NCBI RefSeq assembly: GCF_037975245.1
Contig: NC_092572.1
Coordinates: forward strand, 16,436,269-16,500,268
Reading direction: 5' to 3'
DNA from: Apostichopus japonicus
Taxonomy: Eukaryota > Echinodermata > Holothuroidea > Aspidochirotida > Stichopodidae
Length of the DNA: 64,000 bases
In this document: one piece after another, positions 22,801 through 37,300 of the stretch
How positions within the stretch are numbered: the stretch's first letter is position 1
Layout: each line of letters begins with the position of its first letter
Notes under the pieces: generated by a model
Database searches by the model: none
What the model saw: the letters and a program-made list of their open reading frames with translations, nothing else
Told to the model about the DNA's origin: nothing
Program-made: the position numbers and the translations under genes

Positions 22801-25800
22801 ACTCTCTTTTGCATCCCTGGTTCGAACCTCGGGTGATGACGTCTTTTACAGCAAGTGCCTGCACGGGGAGCTGTAAGTATTAGTTAATCCACCTAATATC
22901 TCAGTCCATACAGTGGCGCGATGGCTCGGCGCACTGTACGAGCTGATGATCGAGACTCTCTTTTGCATCCCTGGTTCGAACCCCGGGTGATGACGTCTTT
23001 TACAGCAAGTGCCTGCACGGGGAGCTGTAAGTATTAGTTAATCCACCTAATATCTCAGTCCATACAGTGGCGCGATGGCTCGGCGCACTGTACGAGCTGA
23101 TGATCGAGACTCTCTTTTGCATCCCTGGTTCGAACCCCGGGTGATGACGTCTTTTGCCGATCTTTTACAGCAAGTGCCTGCACGGGGAGCTGTAAGTATT
23201 AGTTAATCCACCTAATATCTCAGTCCATACAGTGGCGCGATGGCTCGGCGCACTGTACGAGCTGATGATCGAGACTCTCTTTTGCATCCCTGGTTCGAAC
23301 CCCGGGTGATGACGTCTTTTACAGCAAGTGCCTGCACGGGGAGCTGTAAGTATTAGTTAATCCACCTCCTAGTCCATACAGTGGCGCGATGGCTCGGCGC
23401 ACTGTACGAGCTGATGATCGAGACTCTCTTTTGCATCCCTGGTTCGAACCCCGGGTGATGACGTCTTTTGCCGATCTTTTACAGCAAGTGCCTGCACGGG
23501 GAGCTGTAAGTATTAGTTAATCCACCTAATATCTCAGTCCATACAGTGGCGCGATGGCTCGGCGCACTGTACGAGCTGATGATCGAGACTCTCTTTTGCA
23601 TCCCTGGTTCGAACCCCGGGTGATGACGTCTTTTGCCGATCTTTTACAGCAAGTGCCTGCACGGGGAGCTGTAAGTATTAGTTAATCCACCTAATATCTC
23701 AGTCCATACAGTGGCGCGATGGCTCGGCGCACTGTACGAGCTGATGATCGAGACTCTCTTTTGCATCCCTGGTTCGAACCTCGGGTGATGACGTCTTTTA
23801 CAGCAAGTGCCTGCACGGGGAGCTGTAAGTATTAGTTAATCCACCTAATATCTCAGTCCATACAGTGGCGCGATGGCTCGGCGCACTGTACGAGCTGATG
23901 ATCGAGACTCTCTTTTGCATCCCTGGTTCGAACCCCGGGTGATGACGTCTTTTACAGCAAGTGCCTGCACGGGGAGCTGTAAGTATTAGTTAATCCACCT
24001 AATATCTCAGTCCATACAGTGGCGCGATGGCTCGGCGCACTGTACGAGCTGATGATCGAGACTCTCTTTTGCATCCCTGGTTCGAACCCCGGGTGATGAC
24101 GTCTTTTGCCGATCTTTTACAGCAAGTGCCTGCACGGGGAGCTGTAAGTATTAGTTAATCCACCTAATATCTCAGTCCATACAGTGGCGCGATGGCTCGG
24201 CGCACTGTACGAGCTGATGATCGAGACTCTCTTTTGCATCCCTGGTTCGAACCCCGGGTGATGACGTCTTTTACAGCAAGTGCCTGCACGGGGAGCTGTA
24301 AGTATTAGTTAATCCACCTCCTAGTCCATACAGTGGCGCGATGGCTCGGCGCACTGTACGAGCTGATGATCGAGACTCTCTTTTGCATCCCTGGTTCGAA
24401 CCCCGTTTGATGACGTCTTTTACAGCAAGTGCCTGCACGGGGAGCTGTAAGTATTAGTTAATCCACCTAATATCTCAGTCCATACAGTGGCGCGATGGCT
24501 CGGCGCACTGTACGAGCTGATGATCGAGACTCTCTTTTGCATCCCTGGTTCGAACCCCGGGTGATGACGTCTTTTGCCGATCTTTTACAGCAAGTGCCTG
24601 CACGGGGAGCTGTAAGTATTAGTTAATCCACCTAATATCTCAGTCCATACAGTGGCGCGATGGCTCGGCGCACTGTACGAGCTGATGATCGAGACTCTCT
24701 TTTGCATCCCTGGTTCGAACCCCGGGTGATGACGTCTTTTGCCGATCTTTTACAGCAAGTGCCTGCACGGGGAGCTGTAAGTATTAGTTAATCCACCTAA
24801 TATCTCAGTCCATACAGTGGCGCGATGGCTCGGCGCACTGTACGAGCTGATGATCGAGACTCTCTTTTGCATCCCTGGTTCGAACCCCGGGTGATGACGT
24901 CTTTTACAGCAAGTGCCTGCACGGGGAGCTGTAAGTATTAGTTAATCCACCTAATATCTCAGTCCATACAGTGGCGCGATGGCTCGGCGCACTGTACGAG
25001 CTGATGATCGAGACTCTCTTTTGCATCCCTGGTTCGAACCCCGGGTGATGACGTCTTTTGCCGATCTTTTACAGCAAGTGCCTGCACGGGGAGCTGTAAG
25101 TATTAGTTAATCCACCTAATATCTCAGTCCATACAGTGGCGCGATGGCTCGGCGCACTGTACGAGCTGATGATCGAGACTCTCTTTTGCATCCCTGGTTC
25201 GAACCCCGGGTGATGACGTCTTTTACAGCAAGTGCCTGCACGGGGAGCTGTAAGTATTAGTTAATCCACCTCCTAGTCCATACAGTGGCGCGATGGCTCG
25301 GCGCACTGTACGAGCTGATGATCGAGACTCTCTTTTGCATCCCTGGTTCGAACCCCGGGTGATGACGTCTTTTGCCGATCTTTTACAGCAAGTGCCTGCA
25401 CGGGGAGCTGTAAGTATTAGTTAATCCACCTAATATCTCAGTCCATACAGTGGCGCGATGGCTCGGCGCACTGTAGGAGCTGATGATCGAGACTCTCTTT
25501 TGCATCCCTGGTTCGAACCCCGGGTGATGACGTCTTTTGCCGATCTTTTACAGCAAGTGCCTGCACGGGGAGCTGTAAGTATTAGTTAATCCACCTAATA
25601 TCTCAGTCCATACAGTGGCGCGATGGCTCGGCGCACTGTACGAGCTGATGATCGAGACTCTCTTTTGCATCCCTGGTTCGAACCCCGGGTGATGACGTCT
25701 TTTACAGCAAGTGCCTGCACGGGGAGCTGTAAGTATTAGTTAATCCACCTAATATCTCAGTCCATACAGTGGCGCGATGGCTCGGCGCACTGTACGAGCT

Positions 25801-28800
25801 GATGATCGAGACTCTCTTTTGCATCCCTGGTTCGAACCCCGGGTGATGACGTCTTTTACAGCAAGTGCCTGCACGGGGAGCTGTAAGTATTAGTTAATCC
25901 ACCTAATATCTCAGTCCATACAGTGGCGCGATGGCTCGGCGCACTGTACGAGCTGATGATCGAGACTCTCTTTTGCATCCCTGGTTCGAACCCCGGGTGA
26001 TGACGTCTTTTACAGCAAGTGCCTGCACGGGGAGCTGTAAGTATTAGTTAATCCACCTAATATCTCAGTCCATACAGTGGCGCGATGGCTCGGCGCACTG
26101 TACGAGCTGATGATCGAGACTCTCTTTTGCATCCCTGGTTCGAACCCCGGGTGATGACGTCTTTTGCCGATCTTTTACAGCAAGTGCCTGCACGGGGAGC
26201 TGTAAGTATTAGTTAATCCACCTAATATCTCAGTCCATACAGTGGCGCGATGGCTCGGCGCACTGTACGAGCTGATGATCGAGACTCTCTTTTGCATCCC
26301 TGGTTCGAACCCCGGGTGATGACGTCTTTTGCCGATCTTTTACAGCAAGTGCCTGCACGGGGAGCTGTAAGTATTAGTTAATCCACCTAATATCTCAGTC
26401 CATACAGTGGCGCGATGGCTCGGCGCACTGTACGAGCTGATGATCGAGACTCTCTTTTGCATCCCTGGTTCGAACCTCGGGTGATGACGTCTTTTACAGC
26501 AAGTGCCTGCACGGGGAGCTGTAAGTATTAGTTAATCCACCTAATATCTCAGTCCATACAGTGGCGCGATGGCTCGGCGCACTGTACGAGCTGATGATCG
26601 AGACTCTCTTTTGCATCCCTGGTTCGAACCCCGGGTGATGACGTCTTTTACAGCAAGTGCCTGCACGGGGAGCTGTAAGTATTAGTTAATCCACCTAATA
26701 TCTCAGTCCATACAGTGGCGCGATGGCTCGGCGCACTGTACGAGCTGATGATCGAGACTCTCTTTTGCATCCCTGGTTCGAACCCCGGGTGATGACGTCT
26801 TTTACAGCAAGTGCCTGCACGGGGAGCTGTAAGTATTAGTTAATCCACCTAATATCTCAGTCCATACAGTGGCGCGATGGCTCGGCGCACTGTACGAGCT
26901 GATGATCGAGACTCTCTTTTGCATCCCTGGTTCGAACCCCGGGTGATGACGTCTTTTGCCGATCTTTTACAGCAAGTGCCTGCACGGGGAGCTGTAAGTA
27001 TTAGTTAATCCACCTAATATCTCAGTCCATACAGTGGCGCGATGGCTCGGCGCACTGTACGAGCTGATGATCGAGACTCTCTTTTGCATCCCTGGTTCGA
27101 ACCCCGGGTGATGACGTCTTTTACAGCAAGTGCCTGCACGGGGAGCTGTAAGTATTAGTTAATCCACCTCCTAGTCCATACAGTGGCGCGATGGCTCGGC
27201 GCACTGTACGAGCTGATGATCGAGACTCTCTTTTGCATCCCTGGTTCGAACCCCGGGTGATGACGTCTTTTGCCGATCTTTTACAGCAAGTGCCTGCACG
27301 GGGAGCTGTAAGTATTAGTTAATCCACCTAATATCTCAGTCCATACAGTGGCGCGATGGCTCGGCGCACTGTACGAGCTGATGATCGAGACTCTCTTTTG
27401 CATCCCTGGTTCGAACCCCGGGTGATGACGTCTTTTACAGCAAGTGCCTGCACGGGGAGCTGTAAGTATTAGTTAATCCACCTAATATCTCAGTCCATAC
27501 AGTGGCGCGATGGCTCGGCGCACTGTACGAGCTGATGATCGAGACTCTCTTTTGCATCCCTGGTTCGAACCCCGGGTGATGACGTCTTTTACAGCAAGTG
27601 CCTGCACGGGGAGCTGTAAGTATTAGTTAATCCACCTAATATCTCAGTCCATACAGTGGCGCGATGGCTCGGCGCACTGTACGAGCTGATGATCGAGACT
27701 CTCTTTTGCATCCCTGGTTCGAACCCCGGGTGATGACGTCTTTTACAGCAAGTGCCTGCACGGGGAGCTGTAAGTATTAGTTAATCCACCTAATATCTCA
27801 GTCCATACAGTGGCGCGATGGCTCGGCGCACTGTACGAGCTGATGATCGAGACTCTCTTTTGCATCCCTGGTTCGAACCCCGGGTGATGACGTCTTTTGC
27901 CGATCTTTTACAGCAAGTGCCTGCACGGGGAGCTGTAAGTATTAGTTAATCCACCTAATATCTCAGTCCATACAGTGGCGCGATGGCTCGGCGCACTGTA
28001 CGAGCTGATGATCGAGACTCTCTTTTGCATCCCTGGTTCGAACCCCGGGTGATGACGTCTTTTGCCGATCTTTTACAGCAAGTGCCTGCACGGGGAGCTG
28101 TAAGTATTAGTTAATCCACCTAATATCTCAGTCCATACAGTGGCGCGATGGCTCGGCGCACTGTACGAGCTGATGATCGAGACTCTCTTTTGCATCCCTG
28201 GTTCGAACCTCGGGTGATGACGTCTTTTACAGCAAGTGCCTGCACGGGGAGCTGTAAGTATTAGTTAATCCACCTAATATCTCAGTCCATACAGTGGCGC
28301 GATGGCTCGGCGCACTGTACGAGCTGATGATCGAGACTCTCTTTTGCATCCCTGGTTCGAACCCCGGGTGATGACGTCTTTTACAGCAAGTGCCTGCACG
28401 GGGAGCTGTAAGTATTAGTTAATCCACCTAATATCTCAGTCCATACAGTGGCGCGATGGCTCGGCGCACTGTACGAGCTGATGATCGAGACTCTCTTTTG
28501 CATCCCTGGTTCGAACCCCGGGTGATGACGTCTTTTGCCGATCTTTTACAGCAAGTGCCTGCACGGGGAGCTGTAAGTATTAGTTAATCCACCTAATATC
28601 TCAGTCCATACAGTGGCGCGATGGCTCGGCGCACTGTACGAGCTGATGATCGAGACTCTCTTTTGCATCCCTGGTTCGAACCCCGGGTGATGACGTCTTT
28701 TACAGCAAGTGCCTGCACGGGGAGCTGTAAGTATTAGTTAATCCACCTAATATCTCAGTCCATACAGTGGCGCGATGGCTCGGCGCACTGTACGAGCTGA

Positions 28801-31397
28801 TGATCGAGACTCTCTTTTGCATCCCTGGTTCGAACCCCGGGTGATGACGTCTTTTACAGCAAGTGCCTGCACGGGGAGCTGTAAGTATTAGTTAATCCAC
28901 CTAATATCTCAGTCCATACAGTGGCGCGATGGCTCGGCGCACTGTACGAGCTGATGATCGAGACTCTCTTTTGCATCCCTGGTTCGAACCCCGGGTGATG
29001 ACGTCTTTTACAGCAAGTGCCTGCACGGGGAGCTGTAAGTATTAGTTAATCCACCTAATATCTCAGTCCATACAGTGGCGCGATGGCTCGGCGCACTGTA
29101 CGAGCTGATGATCGAGACTCTCTTTTGCATCCCTGGTTCGAACCCCGGGTGATGACGTCTTTTGCCGATCTTTTACAGCAAGTGCCTGCACGGGGAGCTG
29201 TAAGTATTAGTTAATCCACCTAATATCTCAGTCCATACAGTGGCGCGATGGCTCGGCGCACTGTACGAGCTGATGATCGAGACTCTCTTTTGCATCCCTG
29301 GTTCGAACCCCGGGTGATGACGTCTTTTGCCGATCTTTTACAGCAAGTGCCTGCACGGGGAGCTGTAAGTATTAGTTAATCCACCTAATATCTCAGTCCA
29401 TACAGTGGCGCGATGGCTCGGCGCACTGTACGAGCTGATGATCGAGACTCTCTTTTGCATCCCTGGTTCGAACCTCGGGTGATGACGTCTTTTACAGCAA
29501 GTGCCTGCACGGGGAGCTGTAAGTATTAGTTAATCCACCTAATATCTCAGTCCATACAGTGGCGCGATGGCTCGGCGCACTGTACGAGCTGATGATCGAG
29601 ACTCTCTTTTGCATCCCTGGTTCGAACCCCGGGTGATGACGTCTTTTACAGCAAGTGCCTGCACGGGGAGCTGTAAGTATTAGTTAATCCACCTAATATC
29701 TCAGTCCATACAGTGGCGCGATGGCTCGGCGCACTGTACGAGCTGATGATCGAGACTCTCTTTTGCATCCCTGGTTCGAACCCCGGGTGATGACGTCTTT
29801 TGCCGATCTTTTACAGCAAGTGCCTGCACGGGGAGCTGTAAGTATTAGTTAATCCACCTAATATCTCAGTCCATACAGTGGCGCGATGGCTCGGCGCACT
29901 GTACGAGCTGATGATCGAGACTCTCTTTTGCATCCCTGGTTCGAACCCCGGGTGATGACGTCTTTTGCCGATCTTTTACAGCAAGTGCCTGCACGGGGAG
30001 CTGTAAGTATTAGTTAATCCACCTAATATCTCAGTCCATACAGTGGCGCGATGGCTCGGCGCACTGTACGAGCTGATGATCGAGACTCTCTTTTGCATCC
30101 CTGGTTCGAACCCCGGGTGATGACGTCTTTTACAGCAAGTGCCTGCACGGGGAGCTGTAAGTATTAGTTAATCCACCTAATATCTCAGTCCATACAGTGG
30201 CGCGATGGCTCGGCGCACTGTACGAGCTGATGATCGAGACTCTCTTTTGCATCCCTGGTTCGAACCCCGGGTGATGACGTCTTTTGCCGATATTTTACAG
30301 CAAGTGCCTGCACGGGGAGCTGTAAGTATTAGTTAATCCACCTAATATCTCAGTCCATACAGTGGCGCGATGGCTCGGCGCACTGTACGAGCTGATGATC
30401 GAGACTCTCTTTTGCATCCCTGGTTCGAACCCCGGGTGATGACGTCTTTTGCCGATCTTTTACAGCAAGTGCCTGCACGGGGAGCTGTAAGTATTAGTTA
30501 ATCCACCTAATATCTCAGTCCATACAGTGGCGCGATGGCTCGGCGCACTGTACGAGCTGATGATCGAGACTCTCTTTTGCATCCCTGGTTCGAACCCCGG
30601 GTGATGACGTCTTTTACAGCAAGTGCCTGCACGGGGAGCTGTAAGTATTAGTTAATCCACCTAATATCTCAGTCCATACAGTGGCGCGATGGCTCGGCGC
30701 ACTGTACGAGCTGATGATCGAGACTCTCTTTTGCATCCCTGGTTCGAACCCCGGGTGATGACGTCTTTTACAGCAAGTGCCTGCACGGGGAGCTGTAAGT
30801 ATTAGTTAATCCACCTAATATCTCAGTCCATACAGTGGCGCGATGGCTCGGCGCACTGTACGAGCTGATGATCGAGACTCTCTTTTGCATCCCTGGTTCG
30901 AACCCCGGGTGATGACGTCTTTTACAGCAAGTGCCTGCACGGGGAGCTGTAAGTATTAGTTAATCCACCTAATATCTCAGTCCATACAGTGGCGCGATGG
31001 CTCGGCGCACTGTACGAGCTGATGATCGAGACTCTCTTTTGCATCCCTGGTTCGAACCCCGGGTGATGACGTCTTTTGCCGATCTTTTACAGCAAGTGCC
31101 TGCACGGGGAGCTGTAAGTATTAGTTAATCCACCTAATATCTCAGTCCATACAGTGGCGCGATGGCTCGGCGCACTGTACGAGCTGATGATCGAGACTCT
31201 CTTTTGCATCCCTGGTTCGAACCCCGGGTGATGACGTCTTTTGCCGATCTTTTACAGCAAGTGCCTGCACGGGGAGCTGTAAGTATTAGTTAATCCACCT
31301 AATATCTCAGTCCATACAGTGGCGCGATGGCTCGGCGCACTGTACGAGCTGATGATCGAGACTCTCTTTTGCATCCCTGGTTCGAACCTCGGGTGAT

Positions 31398-34300
31398 GAC
31401 GTCTTTTACAGCAAGTGCCTGCACGGGGAGCTGTAAGTATTAGTTAATCCACCTAATATCTCAGTCCATACAGTGGCGCGATGGCTCGGCGCACTGTACG
31501 AGCTGATGATCGAGACTCTCTTTTGCATCCCTGGTTCGAACCCCGGGTGATGACGTCTTTTACAGCAAGTGCCTGCACGGGGAGCTGTAAGTATTAGTTA
31601 ATCCACCTAATATCTCAGTCCATACAGTGGCGCGATGGCTCGGCGCACTGTACGAGCTGATGATCGAGACTCTCTTTTGCATCCCTGGTTCGAACCCCGG
31701 GTGATGACGTCTTTTGCCGATCTTTTACAGCAAGTGCCTGCACGGGGAGCTGTAAGTATTAGTTAATCCACCTAATATCTCAGTCCATACAGTGGCGCGA
31801 TGGCTCGGCGCACTGTACGAGCTGATGATCGAGACTCTCTTTTGCATCCCTGGTTCGAACCCCGGGTGATGACGTCTTTTGCCGATCTTTTACAGCAAGT
31901 GCCTGCACGGGGAGCTGTAAGTATTAGTTAATCCACCTAATATCTCAGTCCATACAGTGGCGCGATGGCTCGGCGCACTGTACGAGCTGATGATCGAGAC
32001 TCTCTTTTGCATCCCTGGTTCGAACCCCGGGTGATGACGTCTTTTACAGCAAGTGCCTGCACGGGGAGCTGTAAGTATTAGTTAATCCACCTAATATCTC
32101 AGTCCATACAGTGGCGCGATGGCTCGGCGCACTGTACGAGCTGATGATCGAGACTCTCTTTTGCATCCCTGGTTCGAACCCCGGGTGATGACGTCTTTTG
32201 CCGATCTTTTACAGCAAGTGCCTGCACGGGGAGCTGTAAGTATTAGTTAATCCAACTAATATCTCAGTCCATACAGTGGCGCGATGGCTCGGCGCACTGT
32301 ACGAGCTGATGATCGAGACTCTCTTTTGCATCCCTGGTTCGAACCCCGGGTGATGACGTCTTTTGCCGATCTTTTACAGCAAGTGCCTGCACGGGGAGCT
32401 GTAAGTATTAGTTAATCCACCTAATATCTCAGTCCATACAGTGGCGCGATGGCTCGGCGCACTGTACGAGCTGATGATCGAGACTCTCTTTTGCATCCCT
32501 GGTTCGAACCTCGGGTGATGACGTCTTTTACAGCAAGTGCCTGCACGGGGAGCTGTAAGTATTAGTTAATCCACCTAATATCTCAGTCCATACAGTGGCG
32601 CGATGGCTCGGCGCACTGTACGAGCTGATGATCGAGACTCTCTTTTGCATCCCTGGTTCGAACCCCGGGTGATGACGTCTTTTACAGCAAGTGCCTGCAC
32701 GGGGAGCTGTAAGTATTAGTTAATCCACCTAATATCTCAGTCCATACAGTGGCGCGATGGCTCGGCGCACTGTACGAGCTGATGATCGAGACTCTCTTTT
32801 GCATCCCTGGTTCGAACCCCGGGTGATGACGTCTTTTGCCGATCTTTTACAGCAAGTGCCTGCACGGGGAGCTGTAAGTATTAGTTAATCCACCTAATAT
32901 CTCAGTCCATACAGTGGCGCGATGGCTCGGCGCACTGTACGAGCTGATGATCGAGACTCTCTTTTGCATCCCTGGTTCGAACCCCGGGTGATGACGTCTT
33001 TTGCCGATCTTTTACAGCAAGTGCCTGCACGGGGAGCTGTAAGTATTAGTTAATCCACCTAATATCTCAGTCCATACAGTGGCGCGATGGCTCGGCGCAC
33101 TGTACGAGCTGATGATCGAGACTCTCTTTTGCATCCCTGGTTCGAACCCCGGGTGATGACGTCTTTTGCCGATCTTTTACAGCAAGTGCCTGCACGGGGA
33201 GCTGTAAGTATTAGTTAATCCACCTAATATCTCAGTCCATACAGTGGCGCGATGGCTCGGCGCACTGTACGAGCTGATGATCGAGACTCTCTTTTGCATC
33301 CCTGGTTCGAACCCCGGGTGATGACGTCTTTTGCCGATCTTTTACAGCAAGTGCCTGCACGGGGAGCTGTAAGTATTAGTTAATCCACCTAATATCTCAG
33401 TCCATACAGTGGCGCGATGGCTCGGCGCACTGTACGAGCTGATGATCGAGACTCTCTTTTGCATCCCTGGTTCGAACCCCGGGTGATGACGTCTTTTGCC
33501 GATCTTTTACAGCAAGTGCCTGCACGGGGAGCTGTAAGTATTAGTTAATCCACCTAATATCTCAGTCCATACAGTGGCGCGATGGCTCGGCGCACTGTAC
33601 GAGCTGATGATCGAGACTCTCTTTTGCATCCCTGGTTCGAACCTCGGGTGATGACGTCTTTTACAGCAAGTGCCTGCACGGGGAGCTGTAAGTATTAGTT
33701 AATCCACCTAATATCTCAGTCCATACAGTGGCGCGATGGCTCGGCGCACTGTACGAGCTGATGATCGAGACTCTCTTTTGCATCCCTGGTTCGAACCCCG
33801 GGTGATGACGTCTTTTACAGCAAGTGCCTGCACGGGGAGCTGTAAGTATTAGTTAATCCACCTAATATCTCAGTCCATACAGTGGCGCGATGGCTCGGCG
33901 CACTGTACGAGCTGATGATCGAGACTCTCTTTTGCATCCCTGGTTCGAACCCCGGGTGATGACGTCTTTTGCCGATCTTTTACAGCAAGTGCCTGCACGG
34001 GGAGCTGTAAGTATTAGTTAATCCACCTAATATCTCAGTCCATACAGTGGCGCGATGGCTCGGCGCACTGTACGAGCTGATGATCGAGACTCTCTTTTGC
34101 ATCCCTGGTTCGAACCCCGGGTGATGACGTCTTTTGCCGATCTTTTACAGCAAGTGCCTGCACGGGGAGCTGTAAGTATTAGTTAATCCACCTAATATCT
34201 CAGTCCATACAGTGGCGCGATGGCTCGGCGCACTGTACGAGCTGATGATCGAGACTCTCTTTTGCATCCCTGGTTCGAACCCCGGGTGATGACGTCTTTT

Positions 34301-37300
34301 ACAGCAAGTGCCTGCACGGGGAGCTGTAAGTATTAGTTAATCCACCTAATATCTCAGTCCATACAGTGGCGCGATGGCTCGGCGCACTGTACGAGCTGAT
34401 GATCGAGACTCTCTTTTGCATCCCTGGTTCGAACCCCGGGTGATGACGTCTTTTACAGCAAGTGCCTGCACGGGGAGCTGTAAGTATTAGTTAATCCACC
34501 TAATATCTCAGTCCATACAGTGGCGCGATGGCTCGGCGCACTGTACGAGCTGATGATCGAGACTCTCTTTTGCATCCCTGGTTCGAACCCCGGGTGATGA
34601 CGTCTTTTACAGCAAGTGCCTGCACGGGGAGCTGTAAGTATTAGTTAATCCACCTAATATCTCAGTCCATACAGTGGCGCGATGGCTCGGCGCACTGTAC
34701 GAGCTGATGATCGAGACTCTCTTTTGCATCCCTGGTTCGAACCCCGGGTGATGACGTCTTTTGCCGATCTTTTACAGCAAGTGCCTGCACGGGGAGCTGT
34801 AAGTATTAGTTAATCCACCTAATATCTCAGTCCATACAGTGGCGCGATGGCTCGGCGCACTGTACGAGCTGATGATCGAGACTCTCTTTTGCATCCCTGG
34901 TTCGAACCCCGGGTGATGACGTCTTTTGCCGATCTTTTACAGCAAGTGCCTGCACGGGGAGCTGTAAGTATTAGTTAATCCACCTAATATCTCAGTCCAT
35001 ACAGTGGCGCGATGGCTCGGCGCACTGTACGAGCTGATGATCGAGACTCTCTTTTGCATCCCTGGTTCGAACCTCGGGTGATGACGTCTTTTACAGCAAG
35101 TGCCTGCACGGGGAGCTGTAAGTATTAGTTAATCCACCTAATATCTCAGTCCATACAGTGGCGCGATGGCTCGGCGCACTGTACGAGCTGATGATCGAGA
35201 CTCTCTTTTGCATCCCTGGTTCGAACCCCGGGTGATGACGTCTTTTACAGCAAGTGCCTGCACGGGGAGCTGTAAGTATTAGTTAATCCACCTAATATCT
35301 CAGTCCATACAGTGGCGCGATGGCTCGGCGCACTGTACGAGCTGATGATCGAGACTCTCTTTTGCATCCCTGGTTCGAACCCCGGGTGATGACGTCTTTT
35401 GCCGATCTTTTACAGCAAGTGCCTGCACGGGGAGCTGTAAGTATTAGTTAATCCACCTAATATCTCAGTCCATACAGTGGCGCGATGGCTCGGCGCACTG
35501 TACGAGCTGATGATCGAGACTCTCTTTTGCATCCCTGGTTCGAACCCCGGGTGATGACGTCTTTTGCCGATCTTTTACAGCAAGTGCCTGCACGGGGAGC
35601 TGTAAGTATTAGTTAATCCACCTAATATCTCAGTCCATACAGTGGCGCGATGGCTCGGCGCACTGTACGAGCTGATGATCGAGACTCTCTTTTGCATCCC
35701 TGGTTCGAACCCCGGGTGATGACGTCTTTTACAGCAAGTGCCTGCACGGGGAGCTGTAAGTATTAGTTAATCCACCTAATATCTCAGTCCATACAGTGGC
35801 GCGATGGCTCGGCGCACTGTACGAGCTGATGATCGAGACTCTCTTTTGCATCCCTGGTTCGAACCCCGGGTGATGACGTCTTTTGCCGATCTTTTACAGC
35901 AAGTGCCTGCACGGGGAGCTGTAAGTATTAGTTAATCCACCTAATATCTCAGTCCATACAGTGGCGCGATGGCTCGGCGCACTGTACGAGCTGATGATCG
36001 AGACTCTCTTTTGCATCCCTGGTTCGAACCCCGGGTGATGACGTCTTTTGCCGATCTTTTACAGCAAGTGCCTGCACGGGGAGCTGTAAGTATTAGTTAA
36101 TCCACCTAATATCTCAGTCCATACAGTGGCGCGATGGCTCGGCGCACTGTACGAGCTGATGATCGAGACTCTCTTTTGCATCCCTGGTTCGAACCTCGGG
36201 TGATGACGTCTTTTACAGCAAGTGCCTGCACGGGGAGCTGTAAGTATTAGTTAATCCACCTAATATCTCAGTCCATACAGTGGCGCGATGGCTCGGCGCA
36301 CTGTACGAGCTGATGATCGAGACTCTCTTTTGCATCCCTGGTTCGAACCCGGGTGATGACGTCTTTTACAGCAAGTGCCTGCACGGGGAGCTGTAAGTAT
36401 TAGTTAATCCACCTAATATCTCAGTCCATACAGTGGCGCGATGGCTCGGCGCACTGTACGAGCTGATGATCGAGACTCTCTTTTGCATCCCTGGTTCGAA
36501 CCCCGGGTGATGACGTCTTTTGCCGATCTTTTACAGCAAGTGCCTGCACGGGGAGCTGTAAGTATTAGTTAATCCACCTAATATCTCAGTCCATACAGTG
36601 GCGCGATGGCTCGGCGCACTGTACGAGCTGATGATCGAGACTCTCTTTTGCATCCCTGGTTCGAACCCCGGGTGATGACGTCTTTTGCCGATCTTTTACA
36701 GCAAGTGCCTGCACGGGGAGCTGTAAGTATTAGTTAATCCACCTAATATCTCAGTCCATACAGTGGCGCGATGGCTCGGCGCACTGTACGAGCTGATGAT
36801 CGAGACTCTCTTTTGCATCCCTGGTTCGAACCCCGGGTGATGACGTCTTTTACAGCAAGTGCCTGCACGGGGAGCTGTAAGTATTAGTTAATCCACCTAA
36901 TATCTCAGTCCATACAGTGGCGCGATGGCTCGGCGCACTGTACGAGCTGATGATCGAGACTCTCTTTTGCATCCCTGGTTCGAACCCCGGGTGATGACGT
37001 CTTTTGCCGATCTTTTACAGCAAGTGCCTGCACGGGGAGCTGTAAGTATTAGTTAATCCACCTAATATCTCAGTCCATACAGTGGCGCGATGGCTCGGCG
37101 CACTGTACGAGCTGATGATCGAGACTCTCTTTTGCATCCCTGGTTCGAACCCCGGGTGATGACGTCTTTTGCCGATCTTTTACAGCAAGTGCCTGCACGG
37201 GGAGCTGTAAGTATTAGTTAATCCACCTAATATCTCAGTCCATACAGTGGCGCGATGGCTCGGCGCACTGTACGAGCTGATGATCGAGACTCTCTTTTGC

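Larger units (their letters stand above)
13619..31397 (+). repeat. Zone C: mixed long/short array with 5-bp-deletion units
   Basis: One hundred and twelve units, 51 long-type and 61 short-type, in no simple fixed order. It contains all six net 5-bp-deletion units and the first CCTCGGG marker units (17277, 21870, 22673, 23625, 26321, 28054, 29319, 31233). The zone B markers are gone. A shared CCGTTTGAT variant ties the units at 19026 and 24263. It looks like the transition region from which the ordered zones to the right expanded. Confidence 0.85.
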
